Source: Liquidambar formosana
Taxonomy: Eukaryota; Streptophyta; Magnoliopsida; Saxifragales; Altingiaceae
Assembly (NCBI GenBank): GCA_039720395.1
Contig: CM077832.1
Span: 19,129,850-19,193,849 of the forward strand
DNA: 64,000 nucleotides
Direction of reading: 5' to 3'
A program made the translations under genes and the position numbers. The notes beneath the pieces were generated by a model. It did not search any database and was not told where the DNA came from. It saw nothing but the letters and a program-made list of their open reading frames with translations. Of this stretch, positions 1 through 11,278 are shown piece after piece (within the stretch, counting starts at the first letter, position 1; each line of letters begins with the position of its first letter).

Positions 1-1247
1 GGCCATGGGGAAGAAACCCTAATAGGGTTATGTGTAATTACTCTTAATTGCACATTAACCCCTATTATTTGTATCAAATACAAATAGGCCTATAAAGAAC
101 TATTCTTTATTCACTAAAACCCTTTCTCTCATAAACTTTAAAGCCCTTCTTGCATGATCAGTGTGTGACCCATTGGGTTCACACCATTAAGTAGTAGGAA
201 TAGCACGAGGTGTGCACAATGGAACTCTTTCCATTTAGGGTCTAATTGGAACTCCTTCCAATTCCCTAATTGATTATAACTCATTTATATCAATTAGGGC
301 TTCTACTAACCATGAGTAACACCTATCATATGGCTCATGGTGTGGTCCTTAATGAGGTGAGTAGTCATTTACAAAGAACCCTTCTGTTATAGTTTATAGG
401 TTACAATTGCATCCTTCCTTCAACACAATGTCTCCAATTGAACTAATAGGACATGGAAGTCTGTCAAGTCCCTAGTTCAATTACTTTATACTCATTCATA
501 GATATCAACTCATTGATGAACTTATGAAACTCTTTTCATATTCATCCTACCATGGCCATGGATTTAATGAGTTATATTATGAATGCTATTCTCTCTCTTT
601 TTCCTGAGAGTGATAGATCCCTTGTTGATCACTCACATGCCTTCATACACATAGCAGTAGGGCCAATGAACACCTTTGCAAACCCCTGAATAGGATTTGC
701 ACTTAGTGTTATCAAACTTCTAAAGCTACATGCATAAGGCAACTATGGTGTCTCAGGTCTAAGGATTACTTGTACCACTATAACAATGAGAAACTGATTG
801 ACAGGCAGCATAAAACTCCATTCAGTTTATCTCATATCTTTGGTCACATTCAGTGTACCTATTCTCGTAATAGGCACCCACTTGTTGGTTGTAGTGTCTC
901 CACACAAATAGCTTGAGACTAGCTATCCTCCTATAGAGTCAACCTAACAAGTGCTAGTCCTATGGTTCATTACTGTCCATCATAGTGAACCTTCAACTAG
1001 GAATGCTTTAGGAGTTTAGTACAGAGATATATCTATAGTCTCAAAATTACAACTCTTTGTAAATCCATATTCTCAACTCTAACTCCATGGACATATTATG
1101 TAAATATAAATGATGCATATAAACATAATAGAATAAGCCCTTTTATTAAATCAATAATAAATGTGACATACATAAATGAAATCAAATGATTGTTCCTAAT
1201 CCCTAAACAATCATCTCTATGATTGGCTCTAGGGCATACTCCTAACA
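1..1247 (-). mobile_element. Ty1/copia LTR (family B), partial at window edge
   Basis: This stretch matches, in reverse complement, the 1659-bp LTRs at 21761-23419 and 29816-31474 over its whole length. Read on the minus strand it begins TGTTAGGAGTATGCCCTAGA at 1247, and its other end lies beyond base 1. It carries small indels relative to the other copies, for example a short deletion near 585, so it is an older copy. On the minus strand it is preceded by AAAGTGGGGGCAG, which looks like a polypurine tract. It could therefore be the 3' LTR of a minus-strand element, although no pol sequence follows and a solo LTR is equally possible. Confidence 0.9.
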
Positions 1248-2305
1248 CTGCCCCCACTTTGTATTTATTAACCACATTTAATAACATAATTTAATCAAGA
1301 TTACCCTAAATCATGTGACAATTTAAATATACACACAAATGACCACTTAATGCAGTATAATACACTAAACAAATAGATACAAGAGAATGAACAAAGTATT
1401 GCTAGAAAAATTAAATACTGTCAAAAGGCTTTTCGTGCGTACACATGAACTTTGGTGCATACGCATAATCCACAGAATGCGTACACATAGGAATTCTTGC
1501 GTACGCACTATTTCCCTGCAAAACAGACCATGAGTCTTCCCAGTAAGCACAAACATGTTATCTAAATCTTCTAACTACTAAAATAATTTATCATGCTTAT
1601 CATACTATAACAATCCCTATAACCGTGCTAACGAGAAAGAAATCATTTACATCATCTTTAATCTTGCATTTCAATATGAAAATATCATAATATTTTGATC
1701 ATATAAGCAAAAGCATGAGTTTTAAGACAAGTTATACCACACGCTATGTTATGGTTGATTCACTGTTCCCTCAGGTCTATTACAATAGCTTGTTGTTAAT
1801 CCTCTTCTGTAAGGTCAATAAGCATGGCAAATCTAAAGTTCTTAGTAGGCACAAGGTGGGTTGTCTCTCTCTATAAGGTTTTTCTCTAGGGTTTTTCTCT
1901 AGCCACCAAGGTTCAAAATCTCTTCTTTATACTTTAGGTTAGGTATTTATAGTAAAAATTAGGTTATACATGCCTTAGGAAAGTTTCTCCCTTGATTTCC
2001 AAGTTTATGGAGCTCAAAATAGGCTAAAAAAAAACTTCATTTTCGAGTGAAAAACGAAACTTGAGAGTATGCGTACGCATATTCAAATTATGTTTACACA
2101 TGATCCGACCATGCTACGCATGGTTAGAGCGCGCATACGCATGGTCAGCAAATTTTGGCCTTTTTTGGTGGTTTTTGCCTCTGAAATTCACCGTGCTTAT
2201 TTCTCTTGTTGAATATCGATTTACTAAAGCAATAAAATAACATTGGCCTCATCATTAGGACCCCAGAACTCAAGATAACAACCGATACAAAATGGGGTGT
2301 CTATA
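1248..2305 (-). mobile_element. Partial long LTR with TGCGTACGCA palindrome cassettes
   Basis: The right end reads AAAATGGGGTGTCTATA, the reverse complement of the TGTAGACACCCCATTTT terminus seen at 5007 and 6026. The text before it (about 2243-2300) resembles 13590-13640 in the reverse solo LTR. Two clusters of the decamer TGCGTACGCA or one- to three-base variants lie at 1436-1507 (four copies) and 2070-2141 (four copies), spaced about 20-22 bp, as in the LTR at 6026-7571. The left terminus is missing, presumably because the copia LTR at 1-1247 lies there. Membership in the same family as 6026-7571 is inferred. No coding potential is seen. Confidence 0.65.
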
Positions 2306-2370
2306 GGCATGTTTAACAAAACACGCAATTTAAGAAAGACCATCATTTTATTGACTTGTCATTTATTAAA

Positions 2371-2555
2371 CTCCATTTTTTCCATAAATACATTCTCCTA
2401 CTTTTTATTGGGTTTTGTGTAAAAAGTAATTATTGAAATAACAAGGGGTAATGTAGGAAGTTCAAGAAAATTATGTTTCGACTTTTCAAGTGGACAAACA
2501 TTTTGAGACAAAAAAATGTGCAAAAATGGTTTGTCTTTGTGGGAGACAAAGGGAG
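2371..2555. mobile_element. Degenerate Stowaway-like MITE
   Basis: The right end reads TTTGTGGGAGACAAAGGGAG followed by TA, typical of plant Tc1/mariner Stowaway MITEs. The left end CTCCATTTTTTCC preceded by TA(AA) is a poor partner. The boundaries are tentative. Confidence 0.3.
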
Positions 2556-4166
2556 TAAGAGTAGAATATTCAATAACAAAAAATAAAATAAAGTAGACAA
2601 ATTATCTTACATTGATAACTACACGTTAAGTTTTAGTATAAATGTCTCTCTCCCTCTCTGTCTCTCCTCTTTTTTTTTTGGTTACCTTTATTAATTTTAA
2701 TATTTGCAATGTTCATGACGGGAGCTACCATCTTTACTAAGAAAGTAAGAAGTTTAAATGACTTGAAAATTTGTACCCACTCAACCTTTTGAGGCATACG
2801 CATTGTTAATTGAAAAAAAACCAAGAATTTTTTTTTTTTCTCTTTTGAAGACTATGATCTAATATTTATGAAAATTTCTTTCTTAGTGTTGTTTTTTCTT
2901 TTTATTTCATTTTATTTTATTCTTTTCACTTAAAACCCACCTGACAAAAGCCTAATCATAGCAATTGATGAAAAATAGTGAACTTCTAGCTATGATAGAT
3001 AAGTAAACGACAAGGATACCTTTATTTCTCAACTATGATTTTTATTTTATTTTATTTTTTTGTTTTTTGATTAAATTTTTTTTTGAACTTTTAGAACAAG
3101 ACATCTCTAGATGGGAACACAAAATTAGGAAAGAAAAATTGTGCTGATCAAAGTTGAAGATTGGGATTTATGAACTCATAGATGCCTTTAGGGATGCATC
3201 CTTTAGACCTTCTTTTTTCATATAAATTCTAGAGGTCCTTTGGCATGTACTTCTCGAAAAATAATCTATCAAATATAGTTTAGAGATTTCAACTAAAATA
3301 AATAAATAAACACAGTTAATTATGAGGTACTTGACTCTTGTTCTTTCACTTTTTGTGCTGTACAACCTATTCATCTTTTTCTCCAAGGTCTTTGCAAGGT
3401 ACCTAGAGCCATTTTTGCACACACATACATTTATGTATATAGATACAGATTTTACATTTGGTTTTAATAGATAATTATGACACATTTTTATGTTTTTTTT
3501 TTTAAAAAATTAATTCTTCATGCATCGATGCATTATAAAATACCAAAATATAAAGAAAAAAACTTATGCTGATTAGTTTTTACAAATAAATTATTTTTAT
3601 GTTGATTTTTCAAATAAATTTTTTTGCACAAAAAAAATTCACATGTAATGCATGTTTGCTACAACTAGTCTTATAAAGACAACTAAACCAACAAAAACAA
3701 ATAATAATATTATATTTTTGATAGTATTATTATTATAAAAGCAACCATACAAAAGCATCGTAACCAAATTATATTTTTCCTATCATAATTTAGTGACGCA
3801 ATATTATAATTAAATTGTAAACATGTGATACAATGCAACAAAATATTAATAACTAACATAAAAAATATTATATGTTTCTTAAACATTTAATTTGATTACT
3901 TTAATTTTATATTTATAATTAATCTTAAATATGATTTTAAAATTATTCTTATGTTATTTTTTCTTGAAATTTTATCATGTGGTGCTTTCTTTGATTTTCT
4001 ATAATTTAAAATTATTTTTTAAAATTTTATAATTAACACCTAAGCAAATATAACTTCGCAAATATATATATATATATAGATATATAGATATGTTTTGTTA
4101 TAAAAAAATATAATCATAAAAAAAACCATGCCAAAGAATCATAATCAAGTTATATCCCCTATCATG
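2556..4166. other. AT-rich intergenic spacer
   Basis: There is no credible coding sequence. The stretch contains poly(T)/poly(A) runs, a short (TA)n near 4064-4090, and a phrase of about 90 bp (ACCAAATTATAT...CAACAAAATATTAATAA, about 3768-3870) that recurs in pieces at 4130-4170 and 4555-4610 around the LINE remnant. This suggests a small duplication or an insertion into one of two copies. Confidence 0.6.
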
Positions 4167-4546
4167 ATTTTTTTTTTTGGTTTTGAGAGACAATCTAGGA
4201 GTTTTTAGTAATAAAATCACTGATACAAATTAGCAAGAAGTTGGTCCTTGAAGAACTCTGGGACTTCTTCAATCCAAACATATAAGTCCTCAACATTCTT
4301 AGCGTGCCTTATAAGATCATGTGCTACCGCATTGCCTTCACGACGCATATGAGTGAAGGTCACCATACTCAAATATTGGGCTACTTCACTTTGGATATCC
4401 TCGATGATGAGCCCCAAAGGGGTTAGCAGGACCTCATCTGAGTTAATAGCATGAACAACCTCTGCACTGTTCCCTTCCTCCTCCTTTGAACGAAGCCCCA
4501 AGTCACGAGCAAAACACACTGTCATAGCTTTAACCACTGGCATCGA
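4167..4546 (-). pseudogene. LINE/retroelement RNase H-like (RVT_3) remnant
   Basis: The minus-strand frame 4543-4217 encodes 108 residues that resemble the C-terminal half of the plant RVT_3 RNase H-like domain of non-LTR retroelements and their derivatives: an E-G/N-SAEVVHAINSDE block, then FTHMRREGNAVAHDL, the usual end of the domain (N..AH.LA). The N-terminal half with the first catalytic Asp is missing. Downstream on the same strand, after the stop, a run of A (T at 4168-4178 on the plus strand) looks like a 3' poly(A) tail. This fits a 5'-truncated LINE insertion of about 0.4 kb. A diverged single-domain host protein is less likely, because the piece starts mid-domain. I could not fix a TSD. 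Confidence 0.6.
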
Positions 4547-5006
4547 AAAACTGCCATAACCAAATTAAAAGCATATAGTGCAATGTAACAAAATATTAAT
4601 AATTAGCATAGAAAAGTATAAGGTGTTTTTGAAAATCTTACTTCTAACTTGTATTTTGTAAACCAACTCTTGGATTCGACAACCTCCTCATGTAGGCAAT
4701 CTATGCTAAAAATCAAGTTGATCTAAGAATGATTGCTATTCGATCCAAAACCTACATTTTTTTTAATCAATAATAATCATTCATTTTTTTTATATTCATG
4801 GATGAAGCAGCTCTTAATTTCGGATAAAATTGATTTTTGGCATGCCTATATATGAATCAAATTTAATTCAGCTGTTGGTTTCACAAAATACAAACCGCTA
4901 GTAAGTGTTTCAGAGTGCACTTGATGCAAAATTGTATCAAGTGCACTTGATAATAAAATGACTATATATATAAGATGATGATCAGGTGAACACATGTTGA
5001 TATAAC
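4547..5006. other. AT-rich spacer with one hairpin
   Basis: No gene is seen. A perfect 12-bp inverted repeat, AGTGCACTTGAT at 4914-4925 and its complement at 4936-4947, is separated by 10 nt. Confidence 0.6.
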
Positions 5007-6170
5007 TGTAGACACCCCATTTTCACCCCCATAAGATCATGATATCATTTGGTTAGGTTTAGAAGCATCTAGGAGTCCCTAAGCCTTAAAGGACAATTTT
5101 GCCCTTTTAAGCCTTAGGAGGATAGGTCATCATTGCATGCATATTTTTGTCTCTTTGTCGAGTCCCATCACTTGCATTTAGTTTCTAGGATCATTTTGGA
5201 TATGTGTGTCAAATTTGGTTCAATTCTAGATAGGTTTGGATAGTCAATTAGAGCTTTTGCGACTTGAAGGGCAAATTCGTCTTTTACTTCGTATATTTTC
5301 CAATTGACCTCCAAATTTGTTCCGGAGTGTTCCATTGATCTTAGAATGACGAAATGAGTCCAATTTAAGAGCCAATTGAATTTATTGATAGGTTTTGGAT
5401 TGGTTCACCACATTACCCTATGGCTAATTGACCATTTTTCGGGTAATCGCCACATGAAAACCCAGCCACTTGACCATGGTCAGGGGTTCTTGGTTCAAGA
5501 ATATTATAGGCTTATTCTACATTGAATCCTTGAAATGTTGGCTTTTGAATCACTCAAATCGGAGTTAAAATGAAGATTTTGTGTCTGTTTGAAGTTAGGA
5601 GTCCGTACCGAGTCAGAATTCCAAAATTTTTGGGTTCTCCTCAGGTGACCGGTTGGGCCCAACCAGTTGGACCAGTTCACCAACCGGTTGGACCAGTTGG
5701 GGCCAACCGGTCACCCGAGAGTCCCATCCTGAATTTTCTCCTTTTGAGTTTTTGACGAAATGGGACTCTACTACTCCGATTTTCTGCCTTCTAAAGGACT
5801 TCTAAGCCTATTGGGAGGTGGTTTTGAGTTGTTTAACATTCATGGGACTTAATTACAACCCTAGATTGTTTTTATGGTGAATTAATCTCAACCATTGGTT
5901 CATATGGTTGGTTGGTTATAAATAGAGGCTCATTCATCAGCATAAGGGACTTTTTGGCTTATTTGACACTTCATATTCATAAGAGAGAGAGGGACCACGA
6001 GTTTGAACACACTCATATCACTTGGTGTAGACACCCCATTTTGCACCCGATGAATTAGATTGGAAACGCCCTATGATGAGGTTAGTTCATATACTTTGGT
6101 AAACCTTGGAATTCGCCTACATGAGCCGAAAGAATTGCAGCTAAGAAATATAGTGATTCACGAAGTTCAG

Positions 6171-6221
6171 TGCGTACGCATTAAGGTAGGTGCGTACGCA
6201 TGGATGTATGGTGCGTACGCA
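6171..6221. repeat. TGCGTACGCA cluster 1 (three copies)
   Basis: There are perfect copies of the self-complementary decamer at 6171-6180, 6191-6200 and 6212-6221. The start-to-start spacings of 20 and 21 bp are close to two helical turns. Confidence 0.95.
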
Positions 6222-6877
6222 GCTTATGCTTCCAGAACCTTTCTTTTCGGGCCACTTGCCCTCCAGATCAGAACTCTTTCAAGGAACGTGTTGTAACATG
6301 CTTAGGAGACCTAGATTTCGGGAAAAACAGCAGAGACCCCTAATCCTACTTCCTATGCCTATATATAACCCACTAGACACCTACAGAGGGGGGACGGAAA
6401 ATCAGAGAGAGGGAGAGAGAGAGAGAGAGAGAGAGAAGGAAAGCTATAGGAACAGGAAGAGAGAGAAGGAAATAGAGGGACAGAGAGAGAGTGTAGGAAG
6501 CTGCAATTCTGGAGGTTCAAGAAGGAGTAGCCCTTAAAGGAATCAGAGTGGAGAACCCTGAGGGTAATATCTGCATTTGGTATGTATAATTTACCTATTA
6601 AGCATGAAAATTCGTATTCAATAAAGTAATGTGCTGCCATGAATGCCATGATAACTGCATAAAATTGATTGCATGTCATCACATAGTAGACTCTTTCCAT
6701 AAGAGAGCCTAGGACTTTATGCACATTTCTGTATGAGCATCATGCAATAGGCCAGGGCTCAATTATATGATGACTTTGCTGGTATGAAAGTCTCCTGCGT
6801 TACCATCAAGATGGTCTCAGACTTAAATCTGCAAAAACGGACATATATGGTTTCTGACCACATAAATCGCCAATAGG

Positions 6878-6927
6878 TGCGTACGCAGTAAAGTTATGCG
6901 TACGCAGTAAAAAATAGCGCGTACGCA
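6878..6927. repeat. TGCGTACGCA cluster 2 (three copies)
   Basis: Copies lie at 6878-6887, 6897-6906 and 6918-6927 (the last has C for the first T). The spacings are 19 and 21 bp. The cluster is followed by GGCAGACAGTT, a phrase that also follows cluster 3. Confidence 0.95.
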
Positions 6928-7120
6928 CATAAAGTATTGGCAGACAGTTCTTCTTTTATTTTAGTTTATTTTATTTTTTCTGTCTAAAGCATGATTAGCA
7001 TAATTTAGGTTTAGTCTATATTCATATTCATATTTATTTTCTGCATATGTCATTTTATTAAGGATGCATGATGCAGACTGATATGTGAGTTCTGTGATTC
7101 TGCGTGAAATGCCTATTAGG

Positions 7121-7172
7121 TGCGTACGCATATATCAGTGGTGCGTACGCACCAATAAGTGTTGCGTACGCA
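7121..7172. repeat. TGCGTACGCA cluster 3 (three copies)
   Basis: Perfect copies lie at 7121-7130, 7142-7151 and 7163-7172. The spacings are 21 and 21 bp. The cluster is followed by GGCAGACAGTTTC. Confidence 0.95.
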
Positions 7173-8400
7173 CCTTACCTCGGCAGACAGTTTCTTCCTT
7201 TGTTATAGTTATTCTGATAATTGGATAGTTCGTATATCATTTCTTTATGTTTATTTCGTGCCTCTGTCTGTATCATATCATCATGATTTGCGTGCTGCTG
7301 TGGTTGAATGAATAGGGTCAATTTTGATTAGACATTAAGTTAATTAAAGCCATTAATCATGTGTGGGGGCCGGTTTCGACCGGGCGTGGCTGGGTGCCTA
7401 ACACCTTCCCAGCTGCGTACCCTAGCTCCGAACCCGAATCTCTGGTTATGACGAGCTAGACCCTGCTAGGGTTCACTCGTTCCCATTATTGGGTGGCGAC
7501 TCCTCTCCGTGTTAGTCCTTTGAGGCTAATGCGTATTCTCGAGCCATGTGGTACCGGGCGTGGCGCTCACACTTGGAAGAGGCTTTCTACTGCAATTTCA
7601 AAAGAGAACTAGAAGGGAACCAAGCCAAAGAGAAAGAAGAACGCAACGAAGACCCTTGCTTCATTGTAAGTCTCCTTTGCTTTCTTTTACAATTCCTTCT
7701 TCTTCTACTCCATTCTCTGCATAGTTATGGTTTAGAATTGATTTAGGAATCATATAGACTCTATATTTTAGAGTGTATATGATTCAAAGATGATGAGAAT
7801 GCATGTTAGTGGATTAAGATTGTGAATTGCTTGCTGTTAGGATAGTTTCTCTCTTAAGGATAGAGGTACGTTTTGCATGAAAAATCAATTGATGTGTTTA
7901 GGCCGTTTTCTCTTCATGGTTCAATTATATGCATGATTTTAAGCATCTTTTGTATAGGACACTTGCTGTGTAAGCCTCGTCTTCATAGGTGTATGGATGA
8001 TTATCCTTTTCGAGGATAATTATCGTCCTTAGAGGGTGAGGTTGTGCATGGGTGCTTTCTAGAGTGTGTTTAAGTGCGTTGTGAGTTTCATTGCATTCTT
8101 AGGTATATATTTTACGTAGGATATGTGAAGAAACCATTCATACAGAGTGATTTCTACGTAAAATTATCTCCGGATAATTTTACTTAAGAAAGCTCGCCGT
8201 AAAGATGATTATTTTGCATTCTTACATAAAGTACTTACCTAAGGCATCATGGTAGATTTTATTTTCATGTTTAGGATTGTCATATGATATTTTCATCATG
8301 GTAATGCCTATTTAGCATGTTTTTGATAGTTTTTGTGCATGTTAGGGTGTTTAGAGCATATAGGAGCATATAGGAGTGAGTTTTTCTTTTGATTCTTGTT

Positions 8401-8737
8401 ATTTGCATGAGTTTTAGGTCATTGTATGCATGTTTAGTATTCTGTCCAGATTTGATTTAGGTCTTCTAATGATGGTTTGAGCATGAATATGAATGATTTG
8501 AGCTTAATAATTGCCTTATAGAATACATAGGGTGATTAATTGGTGATTTCTCGATGCTTCGGGATGATTTGCATGAGTGTTAGGTCATTATATGCATATT
8601 TAGTATTCTGTCCAGATTTGAATTAGGTCTTCTAATGATGATTTGAGCATGAATATGAATGGTTTGAGCTTAATAATTGCCCTATAGAATGCATGGGGTG
8701 ATTAATTGGTGTTTTCTCGATGTTTCAGGATAATTTG
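8401..8737. repeat. Tandem duplication, about 167 bp x 2, inside LTR
   Basis: Two near-identical units start TTTGCATGAGT at 8402 and 8568 and run through GTCATT..ATGCAT, TTTAGTATTCTGTCCAGATT and TTTGAGCATGAATATGAATG. Confidence 0.85.
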
Positions 8738-8848
8738 CATATGGTAAGTGGTTCATGGTAAGTTGTGTATGAATTGTTCTCTTCTCCCCCTCGGGTTATT
8801 GTCTTTACTTTGAATTAGAAGTCCTAAGTTTCCAACTCTCTCAAAATT

Positions 8849-9052
8849 CTGTTTTAATTAGAGTTCTATCTCTTTTAGAATTCTACTTTTCTTAAACTTC
8901 TGTTTTAATTAGAGTTCTATCTCTTTTAGAATTCTACTTTTCTTAAACCCCTTTTTGAATTAGAGTTCTATCTCTTTTAGAATTCTACTTTTCTCAAACT
9001 TCTTTTTGGATAAGAGTTTTATCTCTTTTCAAATTCTATCTTCTCTCAAATT
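8849..9052. repeat. 51-bp tandem array, four units
   Basis: GAGTT(C/T)TATCTCTTTT recurs at 8861, 8912, 8963 and 9014, an exact 51-bp period. The last unit is more diverged. The array lies in the distal part of the LTR 5007-9941. Confidence 0.9.
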
Positions 9053-9226
9053 CCTTTTTTGGAAATTCTTCTTCTTTTTCAAACTCTTCTTTTTCTTTTA
9101 ATGGAAACTTAGGGTTTATAGTTCATTGTAAAGGGAGTAACCCCTTCTCAATCGAACTACGTGGACTTTGATCCTTACATCTTTGTTTGTAAGGTACGTA
9201 GGCGCTCATTTGATGTTCAAGTCCGC

Positions 9227-9249
9227 CCTAGGATACTAAGTATCCTAGG
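9227..9249. repeat. Conserved 23-bp palindrome of the LTR family
   Basis: Arms CCTAGGATACT and AGTATCCTAGG flank a single A. The same 23 bases occur at 16662-16684, and a decayed version occurs in reverse near 11712-11735. Confidence 0.9.
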
Positions 9250-9288
9250 TTTTCTTTTTCTTTCTTTCTCTTTCTCTCTACCCATTTG

Positions 9289-9421
9289 TCCATTACATAT
9301 ATGCTAGTGGAGTAGGATGGACCCATGCTTATACATTTATCCATCACATATTTGTTAGTGGATAGGATGGATTTGTTTGCTTGCTCATTTATCCATCACA
9401 TATTTGCTAGTGGATAGGATG
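9289..9421. repeat. About 50-bp repeats CCATYACATAT...AGTGGA(G)TAGGATGG
   Basis: Three units begin near 9290, 9341 and 9391. Related units occur near 16716-16822 in the LTR 14156-17176. Confidence 0.75.
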
Positions 9422-9946
9422 GGTTTGTTTGTTCATTCTCTCTATCTCTTACTTGCTTTCCATATCTCTCATATTTGTTCATGGATGTTTACATGCTTTA
9501 TGGATGTTTATATGTTTTATGGATGTTCATGGATGAATGTGGATTATTTATGGATGATTCTTTGCATATGCATGGTGACTAATTAGGAAGTGATTGAAAT
9601 AGCCCATATAAATTCAGAGACCCATTTTGGGGCGATGTGGGTGCCTATAGGATGTTTCCTAGAACCTTCCCAGATCGTAACTTAGTCTCCGAATCCTCTC
9701 TTGTTTTGATAGACCTGCTTTTCCTTGATTGGAGTCATGAGGTTTGTTTTCAAAGGTTTTCTTTAAAAAAACTGTTTTTATGGTTTTCCTCTTTTCTTAA
9801 AAATGAGGTGGCGACTCCTTATTTGTTATGTTTTTGTGAACCTTTTAAAAACCAGAATTTTATTAATTTAAATCTCTACAAGTCTTTTTAAAAGAAGGGT
9901 TCTCCTTCCTTCCTCCCCTGGATCGAAACCCATGGTTCACAATAAC

Positions 9947-11177
9947 TTATATTAACACTCACATTAGAAGTTGTACCTCGTGCATTACTGGATTATAGGG
10001 TACAACCCTCAAGACAGAGTGTTGATATAATCTTATCAATACGTGTTGACCTGCTCAGGACTGTATATATAAATTTTAAATTTTAACTTGTATGTCGCAC
10101 GGGTTCCTGCTAGTTTTCAATAGGACATTCAACATATAAAAGGCAATTACTTATCCCTTCACAAAAAGAGAAATTTAAAAAAAGAAAAGAAAAGAAAAGA
10201 ATAAAAGACTAATTTCGAACCCCATTTTATGATTAATTATTGAGAAAAATACATTGATTTAGAGTATTTAGTCATGCAAATGATAATTAAATGGTTATAA
10301 TATATTTTATATAGTATTAAAGGCACAAATCTAGTATGAATGAAACAGTTTAAAAAGAAGTAAAAATTATGGCTTTGTCATAGGATAAATTTTAAAAATT
10401 CATAAAACACCTCTATTTAAAATTTTCACTTTCATTTGTGATGATGGTAATAATTTTCTTAAAATTTTGTCATTTAGGGGTGGTGTTGATGGTGATGTGC
10501 AAATTTTTTCATTCAAGATCGACGATGAGTTCATACCTTTAGTTTCTTTAATATAACCTGACAACTATTAGTAGTTGTTATTAATGAAATAGTTTGAAAG
10601 AAAGAGAAAAGAGGACAACTAATAAATAGTTAAATATTCCTTTAAAAGAGGCCACTCTTGAGGGAAGGACATCATATCACACCTTATGTTATCTATACTA
10701 TTTCAGAAAGAGTAATACGTTGATGTGACACATCTCTTTGATCTTTGTTCTCTTATTTTCTTTTTCTATTCATTCTCTATTTTCATTAACTAAGACCTCA
10801 TTTTAAATGGACATGACACTTTCATATTAATTCAAAAAATTAATTTAAATTAGAATCAATTCCAAATCAAATTAAGAAATTTTCAAATTTAAATAACCAA
10901 ACATTATCCACTATTCATCTCGATCCCATTGATCTCGCATTACTAGTCAAATTCTTATAATTATCTAATGTTTGTTAGAATATATTTTTTTATAAAAAAA
11001 ATCAAATATGATTTTTTTTTTTTTTAAAAAAGACAAATAGATAACTAAATTTGCCATACATTGTGTGGGTAGTAGTATCTCTTAGTACAATTCAAATTCT
11101 TAGAATTATTTAATTTTTGTTTGTTAGAGGAAAAAAAAAACTATATTTGTCACAAATTATGTAGGTCACTACTCATG

Positions 11178-11222
<45 letters not shown>

Positions 11223-11278
11223 TTACGACCTCATAAGAACATGTTGATATAAGTTACATCAACATGTGTATTATTAGG
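9947..11278. other. AT-rich spacer between solo LTRs
   Basis: No gene is seen. There is an A/G-rich run at 10165-10205, poly(T)/poly(A) around 11010-11030, and a perfect (AC)n microsatellite of about 19 units at 11181-11218. Short inverted phrases containing TGTTGATATAAG recur at 11243, 10020 and 4995. Confidence 0.6.
11181..11218. repeat. (AC)n microsatellite
   Basis: An uninterrupted AC dinucleotide run of about 19 units. Confidence 0.97.

Larger units (their letters stand above)
6026..7571 (+). mobile_element. Nested solo LTR with TGCGTACGCA triplets
   Basis: It starts TGTAGACACCCCATTTTGCA and ends GGGCGTGGCGCTCACA, flanked by a perfect 5-bp TSD CTTGG (6021-6025 and 7572-7576). At 1546 bp it is about half the length of its relatives, and it sits inside the LTR at 5007-9941. 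It contains three clusters of three TGCGTACGCA palindromes, a (GA)n stretch at 6403-6436, the phrase GGGTGCCTAACACCTTCCCA (about 7390) and GGGTGGCGACTCC (about 7491). It has no convincing coding sequence. Confidence 0.9.
5007..9941 (+). mobile_element. Long solo LTR (Ty3/gypsy Tat/Ogre-like?), interrupted
   Basis: It starts TGTAGACACCCCATTTT and ends CATGGTTCACA, with a perfect 5-bp TSD ATAAC at 5002-5006 and 9942-9946. Removing the nested LTR at 6026-7571 (plus its TSD) leaves about 3.4 kb. Blocks shared with 11279-14055 and 14156-17176 include GTACGTAGGCGCTC (about 9194), a palindrome at 9227-9249, GGCGATGTGGGTGCCTATAG (about 9631) and GGTGGCGACTCC (about 9810). There is no pol coding. Internal tandem repeats are listed separately. 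The Tat/Ogre assignment rests only on LTR length and style and is tentative. Confidence 0.88.

Noticed and set aside
6190..6724. Frames with REREREK or SLSLSLPLS stretches
   Set aside because: They are translations of the GA microsatellite at 6403-6436 inside a solo LTR.
1436..7172. Possible CRISPR-like array from regularly spaced TGCGTACGCA
   Set aside because: The repeat is only 10 bp, palindromic, in short clusters, in a plant LTR without any cas gene.
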